NCBI GenBank assembly: GCA_964057225.1 | Contig: OZ059894.1 | Coordinates: 19,622,476-19,686,475, forward strand | From: Auanema rhodensis | Taxonomy: Eukaryota > Nematoda > Chromadorea > Rhabditida > Rhabditidae | Direction: 5' to 3' | DNA length: 64,000 bases | In this document: piece after piece, positions 52,801 to 64,000 of the stretch | Layout: the number at the start of each line of letters is the position of its first letter | Numbering within the stretch: the stretch's first letter is position 1 | The notes under the pieces: model-generated | The model's input: only the letters and a program-made list of their open reading frames with translations | What the model was told of the DNA's origin: nothing | The model's database searches: none | Translations under genes and position numbers: made by a program

Positions 52801-54039
52801 GTGAAAATCGAGGATATAAGTGTGAACTTATATCAGTTGATATCTCGGTGCATTTTTAAGCTAGCGCAAATCTGATAACACAGATCGACGCAGCTTAAAA
52901 ATCCGCATCGAATGCACTATACTACATTGAGAAACGCTTAATACAAAAATTAGTTATGATCGTTTGAAAAATGATGCATTAGTGTATGTTGAGTTTCCAT
53001 GTACACTCAACATTGCTTCCAAAAACATTTTGACAAAAATTTTTTCGAGAAATTTCAAAATAATTTAGCAAAAAGTAGATGTTTTTAGATTCCTTTTTTC
53101 AAGGCAAAGACGATGGACAATGTTATTCAACGAAAAAATTAATTCTTCAGGGTGAAAATCGAGGATATAAGTGTGAACTTATATCAGTTGATATCTCGGT
53201 GCATTTTTAAGCTAGCGCAAATCTGATAACACAGATCGACGCAGCTTAAAAATCCGCATCGAATGCACTATACTACATTGAGAAACGCTTAATACAAAAA
53301 TTAGTTATGATCGTTTGAAAAATGATGCATTAGTGTATGTTGAGTTTCCATGTACACTCAACATTGCTTCCAAAAACATTTTGACAAAAATTTTTTCGAG
53401 AAATTTCAAAATAATTTAGCAAAAAGTAGATGTTTTTAGATTCCATTTTTCAAGGCAAAGACGATGGACAATGTTATTCAACGAAAAAATTAATTCTTCA
53501 GGGTGAAAATCGAGGATATAAGTGTGAACTTATATCAGTTGATATCTCGGTGCATTTTTAAGCTAGCGCAAATCTGATAACACAGATCGACGCAGCTTAA
53601 AAATCCGCATCGAATGCACTATACTCATTGAAAAACGCTTAATACAAAAATTAGTTATGATCGTTCGAAAAATGATGCATTAGTGTATGTTGAGTTTCCA
53701 TGTACACTCAACATTGCTTCCAAAAACATTTTGACAAAAATTTTTTCGAAAAATTTCAAAATAATTTAGCAAAAAGTAGATGTTTTTAGATTCCATTTTT
53801 CAAGGCAAAGACGATGGACAATGTTATTCAACGAAAAAATTAATTCTTCAGGGTGAAAATCGAGGATATAAGTGTGAACTTATATCAGTTGATATCTCGG
53901 TGCATTTTTAAGCTAGCGCAAATCTGATAACACAGATCGACGCAGCTTAAAAATCCGCATCGAATGCACTATACTACATTGAAAAACGCTTAATACAAAA
54001 ATTAGTTATGATCGTTCGAAAAATGATGCATTAGTGTAT
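49843..54039. repeat. 4-mer higher-order repeat, three copies (1399 bp each), deletion-tagged
   Basis: Units are monomers 143-146, 147-150 and 151-154, starting at 49843, 51242 and 52641. The first monomer of each lacks 4 bp near positions 65-68 (347 bp). The third lacks 1 bp near 288 (350 bp) and ends with A295 and C329. The shared deletions prove block duplication rather than repeated mutation. Monomer 144 has A116 where 148 and 152 have G. Monomer 154 ends with A295/C329, unlike 146 and 150. Confidence 0.85.
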
Positions 54040-57000
54040 GTTGAGTTTCCATGTACACTCAACATTGCTTCCAAAAACATTTTGACAAAAATTTTTTCGA
54101 AAAATTTCAAAATAATTTAGCAAAAAGTAGATGTTTTTAGATTCCATTTTTCAAGGCAAAGACGATGGACAATGTTATTCAACGAAAAAATTAATTCTTC
54201 AGGGTGAAAATCGAGGATATAAGTGTGAACTTATATCAGTTGATATCTCGGTGCATTTTTAAGCTAGCGCAAATCTGATAACACAGATCGACGCAGCTTA
54301 AAAATCCGCATCGAATGCACTATACTACATTGAGAAACGCTTAATACAAAAATTAGTTATGATCGTTTGAAAAATGATGCATTAGTGTATGTTGAGTTTC
54401 CATGTACACTCAACATTGCTTCCAAAAACATTTTGACAAAAATTTTTTCGAGAAATTTCAAAATAATTTAGCAAAAAGTAGATGTTTTTAGATTCCTTTT
54501 TTCAAGGCAAAGACGATGGACAATGTTATTCAACGAAAAAATTAATTCTTCAGGGTGAAAATCGAGGATATAAGTGTGAACTTATATCAGTTGATATCTC
54601 GGTGCATTTTTAAGCTAGCGCAAATCTGATAACACAGATCGACGCAGCTTAAAAATCCGCATCGAATGCACTATACTACATTGAAAAACGCTTAATACAA
54701 AAATTAGTTATGATCGTTCGAAAAATGATGCATTAGTGTATGTTGAGTTTCCATGTACACTCAACATTGCTTCCAAAAACATTTTGACAAAAATTTTTTC
54801 GAAAAATTTCAAAATAATTTAGCAAAAAGTAGATGTTTTTAGATTCCATTTTTCAAGGCAAAGACGATGGACAATGTTATTCAACGAAAAAATTAATTCT
54901 TCAGGGTGAAAATCGAGGATATAAGTGTGAACTTATATCAGTTGATATCTCGGTGCATTTTTAAGCTAGCGCAAATCTGATAACACAGATCGACGCAGCT
55001 TAAAAATCCGCATCGAATGCACTATACTACATTGAGAAACGCTTAATACAAAAATTAGTTATGATCGTTTGAAAAATGATGCATTAGTGTATGTTGAGTT
55101 TCCATGTACACTCAACATTGCTTCCAAAAACATTTTGACAAAAATTTTTTCGAGAAATTTCAAAATAATTTAGCAAAAAGTAGATGTTTTTAGATTCCTT
55201 TTTTCAAGGCAAAGACGATGGACAATGTTATTCAACGAAAAAATTAATTCTTCAGGGTGAAAATCGAGGATATAAGTGTGAACTTATATCAGTTGATATC
55301 TCGGTGCATTTTTAAGCTAGCGCAAATCTGATAACACAGATCGACGCAGCTTAAAAATCCGCATCGAATGCACTATACTACATTGAGAAACGCTTAATAC
55401 AAAAATTAGTTATGATCGTTTGAAAAATGATGCATTAGTGTATGTTGAGTTTCCATGTACACTCAACATTGCTTCCAAAAACATTTTGACAAAAATTTTT
55501 TCGAAAAATTTCAGAATAATTTAGCAAAAAGTAGATGTTTTTAGATTCCATTTTTCAAGGCAAAGACGATGGACAATGTTATTCAACGAAAAAATTAATT
55601 CTTCAGGGTGAAAATCGAGGATATAAGTGTGAACTTATATCAGTTGATATCTCGGTGCATTTTTAAGCTAGCGCAAATCTGATAACACAGATCGACGCAG
55701 CTTAAAAATCCGCATCGAATGCACTATACTACATTGAGAAACGCTTAATACAAAAATTAGTTATGATCGTTTGAAAAATGATGCATTAGTGTATGTTGAG
55801 TTTCCATGTACACTCAACATTGCTTCCAAAAACATTTTGACAAAAATTTTTTCGAGAAATTTCAAAATAATTTAGCAAAAAGTAGATGTTTTTAGATTCC
55901 TTTTTTCAAGGCAAAGACGATGGACAATGTTATTCAACGAAAAAATTAATTCTTCAGGGTGAAAATCGAGGATATAAGTGTGAACTTATATCAGTTGATA
56001 TCTCGGTGCATTTTTAAGCTAGCGCAAATCTGATAACACAGATCGACGCAGCTTAAAAATCCGCATCGAATGCACTATACTACATTGAGAAACGCTTAAT
56101 ACAAAAATTAGTTATGATCGTTTGAAAAATGATGCATTAGTGTATGTTGAGTTTCCATGTACACTCAACATTGCTTCCAAAAACATTTTGACAAAAATTT
56201 TTTCGAAAAATTTCAGAATAATTTAGCAAAAAGTAGATGTTTTTAGATTCCATTTTTCAAGGCAAAGACGATGGACAATGTTATTCAACGAAAAAATTAA
56301 TTCTTCAGGGTGAAAATCGAGGATATAAGTGTGAACTTATATCAGTTGATATCTCGGTGCATTTTTAAGCTAGCGCAAATCTGATAACACAGATCGACGC
56401 AGTTTAAAATCCGCATCGAATGCACTATACTCATTGAAAAACGCTTAATAGAAAAATTAGTTATGATCGTTCGAAAAATGATGCATTAGTGTATGTTGAG
56501 TTTCCATGTACACTCAACATTGCTTCCAAAAACATTTTGACAAAAATTTTTTCGAAAAATTTCAAAATAATTTAGCAAAAAGTAGATGTTTTTAGATTCC
56601 ATTTTTCAAGGCAAAGACGATGGACAATGTTATTCAACGAAAAAATTAATTCTTCAGGGTGAAAATCGAGGATATAAGTGTGAACTTATATCAGTTGATA
56701 TCTCGGTGCATTTTTAAGCTAGCGCAAATCTGATAACACAGATCGACGCAGCTTAAAAATCCGCATCGAATGCACTATACTACATTGAGAAACGCTTAAT
56801 ACAAAAATTAGTTATGATCGTTTGAAAAATGATGCATTAGTGTATGTTGAGTTTCCATGTACACTCAACATTGCTTCCAAAAACATTTTGACAAAAATTT
56901 TTTCGAGAAATTTCAAAATAATTTAGCAAAAAGTAGATGTTTTTAGATTCCTTTTTTCAAGGCAAAGACGATGGACAATGTTATTCAACGAAAAAATTAA

Positions 57001-58949
57001 TTCTTCAGGGTGAAAATCGAGGATATAAGTGTGAACTTATATCAGTTGATATCTCGGTGCATTTTTAAGCTAGCGCAAATCTGATAACACAGATCGACGC
57101 AGCTTAAAAATCCGCATCGAATGCAATATACTACATTGAGAAACGCTTAATACAAAAATTAGTTATGATCGTTTGAAAAATGATGCATTAGTGTATGTTG
57201 AGTTTCCATGTACACTCAACATTGCTTCCAAAAACATTTTGACAAAAATTTTTTCGAAAAATTTCAAAATAATTTAGCAAAAAGTAGATGTTTTTAGATT
57301 CCATTTTTCAAGGCAAAGACGATGGACAATGTTATTCAACGAAAAAATTAATTCTTCAGGGTGAAAATCGAGGATATAAGTGTGAACTTATATCAGTTGA
57401 TATCTCGGTGCATTTTTAAACTAGCGCAAATCTGATAACACAGATCGACGCAGCTTAAAAATCCGCATCGAATGCACTATACTACATTGAGAAACGCTAA
57501 ATACAAAAATTAGTTATGATCGTTTGAAAAATGATGCATTAGTGTATGTTGAGTTTCCATGTACACTCAACATTGCTTCCAAAAACATTTTGACAAAAAT
57601 TTTTTCGAAAAATTTCAGAATAATTTAGCAAAAAGTAGATGTTTTTAGATTCCATTTTTCAAGGCAAAGACGATGGACAATGTTATTCAACGAAAAAATT
57701 AATTCTTCAGGGTGAAAATCGAGGATATAAGTGTGAACTTATATCAGTTGATATCTCGGTGCATTTTTAAGCTAGCGCAAATCTGATAACACAGATCGAC
57801 GCAGCTTAAAAATCCGCATCGAATGCACTATACTACATTGAGAAACGCTTAATACAAAAATTAGTTATGATCGTTTGAAAAATGATGCATTAGTGTATGT
57901 TGAGTTTCCATGTACACTCAACATTGCTTCCAAAAACATTTTGACAAAAATTTTTTCGAAAAATTTCAAAATAATTTAGCAAAAAGTAGATGTTTTTAGA
58001 TTCCTTTTTTCAAGGCAAAGACGATGGACAATGTTATTCAACGAAAAAATCAATTCTTCAGGGTGAAAATCGAGGATATAAGTGTGAACTTATATCAGTT
58101 GATATCTCGGTGCATTTTTAAACTAGCGCAAATCTGATAACACAGATCGACGCAGCTTAAAAATCCGCATCGAATGCACTATACTACATTGAGAAACGCT
58201 TAATACAAAAATTAGTTATGATCGTTTGAAAAATGATGCATTAGTGTATGTTGAGTTTCCATGTACACTCAACATTGCTTCCAAAAACATTTTGACAAAA
58301 ATTTTTTCGAAAAATTTCAGAATAATTTAGCAAAAAGTAGATGTTTTTAGATTCCATTTTTCAAGGCAAAGACGATGGACAATGTTATTCAACGAAAAAA
58401 TTAATTCTTCAGGGTGAAAATCGAGGATATAAGTGTGAACTTATATCAGTTGATATCTCGGTGCATTTTTAAGCTAGCGCAAATCTGATAACACAGATCG
58501 ACGCAGCTTAAAAGTCCGCATCGAATGCACTTTACTACATTGAGAAACGCTTAATACAAAAATTAGTTATGATCGTTTGAAAAATGATGCATTAGTGTAT
58601 GTTGAGTTTCCATGTACACTCAACATTGCTTCCAAAAACATTTTGACAAAAATTTTTTCGAAAAATTTCAGAATAATTTAGCAAAAAGTAGATGTTTTTA
58701 GATTCCATTTTTCAAGGCAAAGACGATGGACAATGTTATTCAACGAAAAAATTAATTCTTCAGGGTGAAAATCGGGGATATAAGTGTGAACTTATATCAG
58801 TTGATATCTCGGTGCATTTTTAAGCTAGCGCAAATCTGATAACACAGATCGACGCAGTTTAAAATCCGCATCGAATGCACTATACTCATTGAAAAACGCT
58901 TAATACAAAAATTAGTTATGATCGTTCGAAAAATGATGCATTAGTGTAT
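54040..58949. repeat. Monomers 155-168: irregular block with a repeated two-deletion monomer
   Basis: Monomers 155 and 157 match 146 and 150. Monomers 158-159 and 160-161 form two 702-bp pairs (G62/T107, then A70 G71/A107). Monomers 161 (from 56146) and 168 (from 58601) are both 349 bp. Both have AGTTTAAAAT in place of the normal sequence at 256-266, plus the 1-bp deletion near 288, so they share descent. Private changes include G308 in 161, A281 in 163, A303 in 164, G265 and T283 in 167, and G175 in 168. G224A first appears in 164 and 166. Confidence 0.7.
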
Positions 58950-61900
58950 GTTGAGTTTCCATGTACACTCAACATTGCTTCCAAAAACATTTTGACAAAA
59001 ATTTTTTCGAAAAATTTCAGAATAATTTAGCAAAAAGTAGATGTTTTTAGATTCCTTTTTTCAAGGCAAAAACGATGGTCAATGTTATTCAACGAAAAAA
59101 TCAATTCTTCAGGGTGAAAATCGAGGATATAAGTGTGAACTTATATCAGTTGATATCTCGGTGCATTTTTAAACTAGCGCAAATCTGATAACACAGATCG
59201 ACGCAGCTTAAAAATCCGCATCGAATGCACTATACTACATTGAGAATCGCTTAATACAAAAATTAGTTATGATCGTTTGAAAAATGATGCATTAGTGCAT
59301 GTTGAGTTTCCATGTACACTCAACATTGCTTCCAAAAACATTTTGACAAAAATTTTTTCGAAAAATTTCAGAATAATTTAGCAAAAAGTAGATGTTTTTA
59401 GATTCCATTTTTCAAGGCAAAGACGATGGACAATGTTATTCAACGAAAAAATTAATTCTTCAGGGTGAAAATCGAGGATATAAGTGTGAACTTATATCAG
59501 TTGATATCTCGGTGCATTTTTAAGCTAGCGCAAATCTGATAACACAGATCGACGCAGCTTAAAAATCCGCATCGAATGCACTATACTACATTGAGAAACG
59601 CTTAATACAAAAATTAGTTATGATCGTTTGAAAAATGATGCATTAGTGTATGTTGAGTTTCCATGTACACTCAACATTGCTTCCAAAAACATTTTGACAA
59701 AAATTTTTTCGAAAAATTTCAAAATAATTTAGCAAAAAGTAGATGTTTTTAGATTCCTTTTTCCAAGGCAAAGACGATGGACAATGTTATTCAACGAAAA
59801 AATTAATTCTTCAGGGTGAAAATCGAGGATATAAGTGTGAACTTATATCAGTTGATATCTCGGTGCATTTTTAAGCTAGCGCAAATCTGCTAACACAGAT
59901 CGACGCAGCTTAAAAATCCGCATCGAATGCACTATACTACATTGAGAAACGCTTAATACAAAAATTAGTTATGATCGTTTGAAAAATGATGCATTAGTGT
60001 ATGTTGAGTTTTCATGTACACTCAACATTGCTTCCAAAAACATTTTGACAAAAATTTTTTCGAAAAATTTCAGAATAATTTAGCAAAAAGTAGATGTTTT
60101 TAGATTCCTTTTTTCAAGGCAAAAACGATGGTCAATGTTATTCAACGAAAAAATCAATTCTTCAGGGTGAAAATCGAGGATATAAGTGTGAACTTATATC
60201 AGTTGATATCTCGGTGCATTTTTAAACTAGCGCAAATCTGATAACACAGATCGACGCAGCTTAAAAATCCGCATCGAATGCACTATACTACATTGAGAAA
60301 CGCTTAATACAAAAATTAGTTATGATCGTTTGAAAAATGATGCATTAGTGCATGTTGAGTTTCCATGTACACTCAACATTGCTTCCAAAAACATTTTGAC
60401 AAAAATTTTTTCGAAAAATTTCAGAATAATTTAGCAAAAAGTAGATGTTTTTAGATTCCTTTTTTCAAGGCAAAAACGATGGTCAATGTTATTCAACGAA
60501 AAAATCAATTCTTCAGGGTGAAAATCGAGGATATAAGTGTGAACTTATATCAGTTGATATCTCGGTGCATTTTTAAACTAGCGCAAATCTGATAACACAG
60601 ATCGACGCAGCTTAAAAATCCGCATCGAATGCACTATACTACATTGAGAATCGCTTAATACAAAAATTAGTTATGATCGTTTGAAAAATGATGCATTAGT
60701 GCATGTTGAGTTTCCATGTACACTCAACATTGCTTCCAAAAACATTTTGACAAAAATTTTTTCGAAAAATTTCAGAATAATTTAGCAAAAAGTAGATGTT
60801 TTTAGATTCCATTTTTCAAGGCAAAGACGATGGACAATGTTATTCAACGAAAAAATTAATTCTTCAGGGTGAAAATCGAGGATATAAGTGTGAACTTATA
60901 TCAGTTGATATCTCGGTGCATTTTTAAGCTAGCGCAAATCTGATAACACAGATCGACGCAGCTTAAAAATCCGCATCGAATGCACTATACTACATTGAGA
61001 AACGCTTAATACAAAAATTAGTTATGATCGTTTGAAAAATGATGCATTAGTGTATGTTGAGTTTCCATGTACACTCAACATTGCTTCCAAAAACATTTTG
61101 ACAAAAATTTTTTCGAAAAATTTCAAAATAATTTAGCAAAAAGTAGATGTTTTTAGATTCCTTTTTCCAAGGCAAAGACGATGGACAATGTTATTCAACG
61201 AAAAAATTAATTCTTCAGGGTGAAAATCGAGGATATAAGTGTGAACTTATATCAGTTGATATCTCGGTGCATTTTTAAGCTAGCGCAAATCTGCTAACAC
61301 AGATCGACGCAGCTTAAAAATCCGCATCGAATGCACTATACTACATTGAGAAACGCTTAATACAAAAATTAGTTATGATCGTTTGAAAAATGATGCATTA
61401 GTGTATGTTGAGTTTTCATGTACACTCAACATTGCTTCCAAAAACATTTTGACAAAAATTTTTTCGAAAAATTTCAGAATAATTTAGCAAAAAGTAGATG
61501 TTTTTAGATTCCTTTTTTCAAGGCAAAAACGATGGTCAATGTTATTCAACGAAAAAATCAATTCTTCAGGGTGAAAATCGAGGATATAAGTGTGAACTTA
61601 TATCAGTTGATATCTCGGTGCATTTTTAAACTAGCGCAAATCTGATAACACAGATCGACGCAGCTTAAAAATCCGCATCGAATGCACTATACTACATTGA
61701 GAAACGCTTAATACAAAAATTAGTTATGATCGTTTGAAAAATGATGCATTAGTGCATGTTGAGTTTCCATGTACACTCAACATTGCTTCCAAAAACATTT
61801 TGACAAAAATTTTTTCGAAAAATTTCAGAATAATTTAGCAAAAAGTAGATGTTTTTAGATTCCATTTTTCAAGGCAAAGACGATGGACAATGTTATTCAA

Positions 61901-64000
61901 CGAAAAAATTAATTCTTCAGGGTGAAAATCGAGGATATAAGTGTGAACTTATATCAGTTGATATCTCGGTGCATTTTTAAGCTAGCGCAAATCTGATAAC
62001 ACAGATCGACGCAGCTTAAAAATCCGCATCGAATGCACTATACTACATTGAGAAACGCTTAATACAAAAATTAGTTATGATCGTTTGAAAAATGATGCAT
62101 TAGTGTATGTTGAGTTTCCATGTACACTCAACATTGCTTCCAAAAACATTTTGACAAAAATTTTTTCGAAAAATTTCAAAATAATTTAGCAAAAAGTAGA
62201 TGTTTTTAGATTCCTTTTTCCAAGGCAAAGACGATGGACAATGTTATTCAACGAAAAAATTAATTCTTCAGGGTGAAAATCGAGGATATAAGTGTGAACT
62301 TATATCAGTTGATATCTCGGTGCATTTTTAAGCTAGCGCAAATCTGCTAACACAGATCGACGCAGCTTAAAAATCCGCATCGAATGCACTATACTACATT
62401 GAGAAACGCTTAATACAAAAATTAGTTATGATCGTTTGAAAAATGATGCATTAGTGTATGTTGAGTTTTCATGTACACTCAACATTGCTTCCAAAAACAT
62501 TTTGACAAAAATTTTTTCGAAAAATTTCAGAATAATTTAGCAAAAAGTAGATGTTTTTAGATTCCTTTTTTCAAGGCAAAAACGATGGTCAATGTTATTC
62601 AACGAAAAAATCAATTCTTCAGGGTGAAAATCGAGGATATAAGTGTGAACTTATATCAGTTGATATCTCGGTGCATTTTTAAACTAGCGCAAATCTGATA
62701 ACACAGATCGACGCAGCTTAAAAATCCGCATCGAATGCACTATACTACATTGAGAAACGCTTAATACAAAAATTAGTTATGATCGTTTGAAAAATGATGC
62801 ATTAGTGCATGTTGAGTTTCCATGTACACTCAACATTGCTTCCAAAAACATTTTGACAAAAATTTTTTCGAAAAATTTCAGAATAATTTAGCAAAAAGTA
62901 GATGTTTTTAGATTCCATTTTTCAAGGCAAAGACGATGGACAATGTTATTCAACGAAAAAATTAATTCTTCAGGGTGAAAATCGAGGATATAAGTGTGAA
63001 CTTATATCAGTTGATATCTCGGTGCATTTTTAAGCTAGCGCAAATCTGATAACACAGATCGACGCAGCTTAAAAATCCGCATCGAATGCACTATACTACA
63101 TTGAGAAACGCTTAATACAAAAATTAGTTATGATCGTTTGAAAAATGATGCATTAGTGTATGTTGAGTTTCCATGTACACTCAACATTGCTTCCAAAAAC
63201 ATTTTGACAAAAATTTTTTCGAAAAATTTCAAAATAATTTAGCAAAAAGTAGATGTTTTTAGATTCCTTTTTTCAAGGCAAAGACGATGGACAATGTTAT
63301 TCAACGAAAAAATTAATTCTTCAGGGTGAAAATCGAGGATATAAGTGTGAACTTATATCAGTTGATATCTCGGTGCATTTTTAAGCTAGCGCAAATCTGC
63401 TAACACAGATCGACGCAGCTTAAAAATCCGCATCGAATGCACTATACTACATTGAGAAACGCTTAATACAAAAATTAGTTATGATCGTTTGAAAAATGAT
63501 GCATTAGTGTATGTTGAGTTTTCATGTACACTCAACATTGCTTCCAAAAACATTTTGACAAAAATTTTTTCGAAAAATTTCAGAATAATTTAGCAAAAAG
63601 TAGATGTTTTTAGATTCCTTTTTTCAAGGCAAAAACGATGGTCAATGTTATTCAACGAAAAAATCAATTCTTCAGGGTGAAAATCGAGGATATAAGTGTG
63701 AACTTATATCAGTTGATATCTCGGTGCATTTTTAAACTAGCGCAAATCTGATAACACAGATCGACGCAGCTTAAAAATCCGCATCGAATGCACTATACTA
63801 CATTGAGAAACGCTTAATACAAAAATTAGTTATGATCGTTTGAAAAATGATGCATTAGTGCATGTTGAGTTTCCATGTACACTCAACATTGCTTCCAAAA
63901 ACATTTTGACAAAAATTTTTTCGAAAAATTTCAGAATAATTTAGCAAAAAGTAGATGTTTTTAGATTCCATTTTTCAAGGCAAAGACGATGGACAATGTT
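58950..64000. repeat. Monomers 169-183: 4-mer twice, then 3-mer higher-order repeat
   Basis: Monomers 169-172 and 173-176 are 1404-bp units. Their first and last members both carry A122, T130, C153, A224 and C349. The first also has T297, and the last has T10. From 177 the first member is missing, leaving 1053-bp 3-mers at 61758-62810 and 62811-63863. A fourth 3-mer begins at 63864 and is cut by the window edge after 137 bp. The middle monomer (171, 175, 178, 181) has C239 and mostly C112; 181 has T112. Confidence 0.8.

Larger units (their letters stand above)
1..64000. repeat. Satellite DNA array, 351-bp monomer, about 182.4 copies
   Basis: The entire window is a direct tandem repeat. The marker GTTGAGTTT recurs at 1, 352, 703, 1054 and on, and still sits on the 351-bp grid at 35101, 42121 and 49141. 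There are 182 complete monomers and a partial last one from 63864. All are in the same orientation, with no spacer and no inserted element. The first monomer is about 31.6% G+C. Monomers differ at roughly 40 positions, most of them two-state, so neighbours are usually about 97-100% identical. Such arrays are characteristic of centromeric or pericentromeric heterochromatin in eukaryotes. The CpG content is not depleted, which favours an invertebrate. I do not recognise the family by name. Both array ends lie outside the window. Confidence 0.98.

Noticed and set aside
1-64000. Protein-coding potential: the monomer is 117 codons long, so an open frame could continue without end
   Set aside because: All six frames have stops in each monomer; the longest open stretch I traced is about 138 bp. 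No coding signal remains.
1-64000. CRISPR array, because of regular direct repeats
   Set aside because: The repeat is 351 bp with no variable spacers between copies, and no cas genes are present.
1-64000. Embedded transposable element, tRNA or rRNA gene
   Set aside because: The 351-bp period is unbroken apart from 1-4 bp deletions, so there is no room for an insertion.
1-64000. Confident assignment to a named satellite such as the Tribolium castaneum ~360-bp family
   Set aside because: Length and AT content are similar, but I cannot recall that consensus reliably. A search of Repbase/Dfam or of tenebrionid genomes would decide; a full-length hit would support it.

Overview
The whole 64,000-base window is one uninterrupted, head-to-tail satellite DNA array. 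The monomer is 351 bp. I count 182 complete monomers plus a 137-bp partial one at the right edge, and the array runs off both ends. No gene, RNA gene, transposon, inverted segment or unique spacer was seen. Every reading frame on both strands is closed by stops inside each monomer; the longest open stretch I could trace is about 46 codons.

Organism: an array this long and homogeneous, with nested higher-order repeats, is typical of eukaryotic centromeric or pericentromeric heterochromatin. By hand count the first monomer is about 68% A+T and has about 13 CpG where roughly 9 would be expected. That lack of CpG loss argues against a heavily methylated vertebrate or plant satellite and fits an invertebrate such as an insect. 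Unit length and composition resemble the ~350-360 bp AT-rich satellites of darkling beetles, but I cannot identify the family or species.

Coordinates used here: monomer n starts at 1+351(n-1) for n=1 to 143, taking the phase at the conserved GTTGAGTTT. Length is exactly 351 bp through monomer 142 (base 49,842). Small deletions then appear: 4 bp in monomers 143, 147 and 151; 1 bp in 145, 149 and 153; 2 bp in total in 161 and 168. Monomers differ at only about 40 positions, and the combinations of these variants define higher-order repeats (HORs).

Layout: 1-3159 irregular; 3160-6669 a 5-mer twice; 6670-8424 transition; 8425-13338 shuffled 3/4-mers; 13339-17550 a 6-mer twice; 17551-19656 a 3-mer twice; 19657-24570 degenerate copies of these; 24571-31239 a 4/5-mer HOR; 31240-40365 a rearranged 13-mer pair; 40366-42822 irregular; 42823-49842 a nearly uniform run of one monomer type; 49843-54039 a deletion-tagged 4-mer three times; 54040-58949 irregular; 58950-64000 a 4-mer twice decaying into a 3-mer. 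Neighbouring blocks share monomer types, and some monomers are chimeras of two types, as expected from in-register unequal exchange or gene conversion.

Each monomer carries three well-kept dyad structures: a 9-bp hairpin at the monomer junction, a 9-bp hairpin with a GTGA loop at monomer positions 177-198, and a composite stem-loop at about 216-266. It also carries roughly helically phased A-tracts at 34-112. These are the best candidates for function (chromatin folding, protein binding or transcript structure), but function is inference. All variant calls were made by eye.
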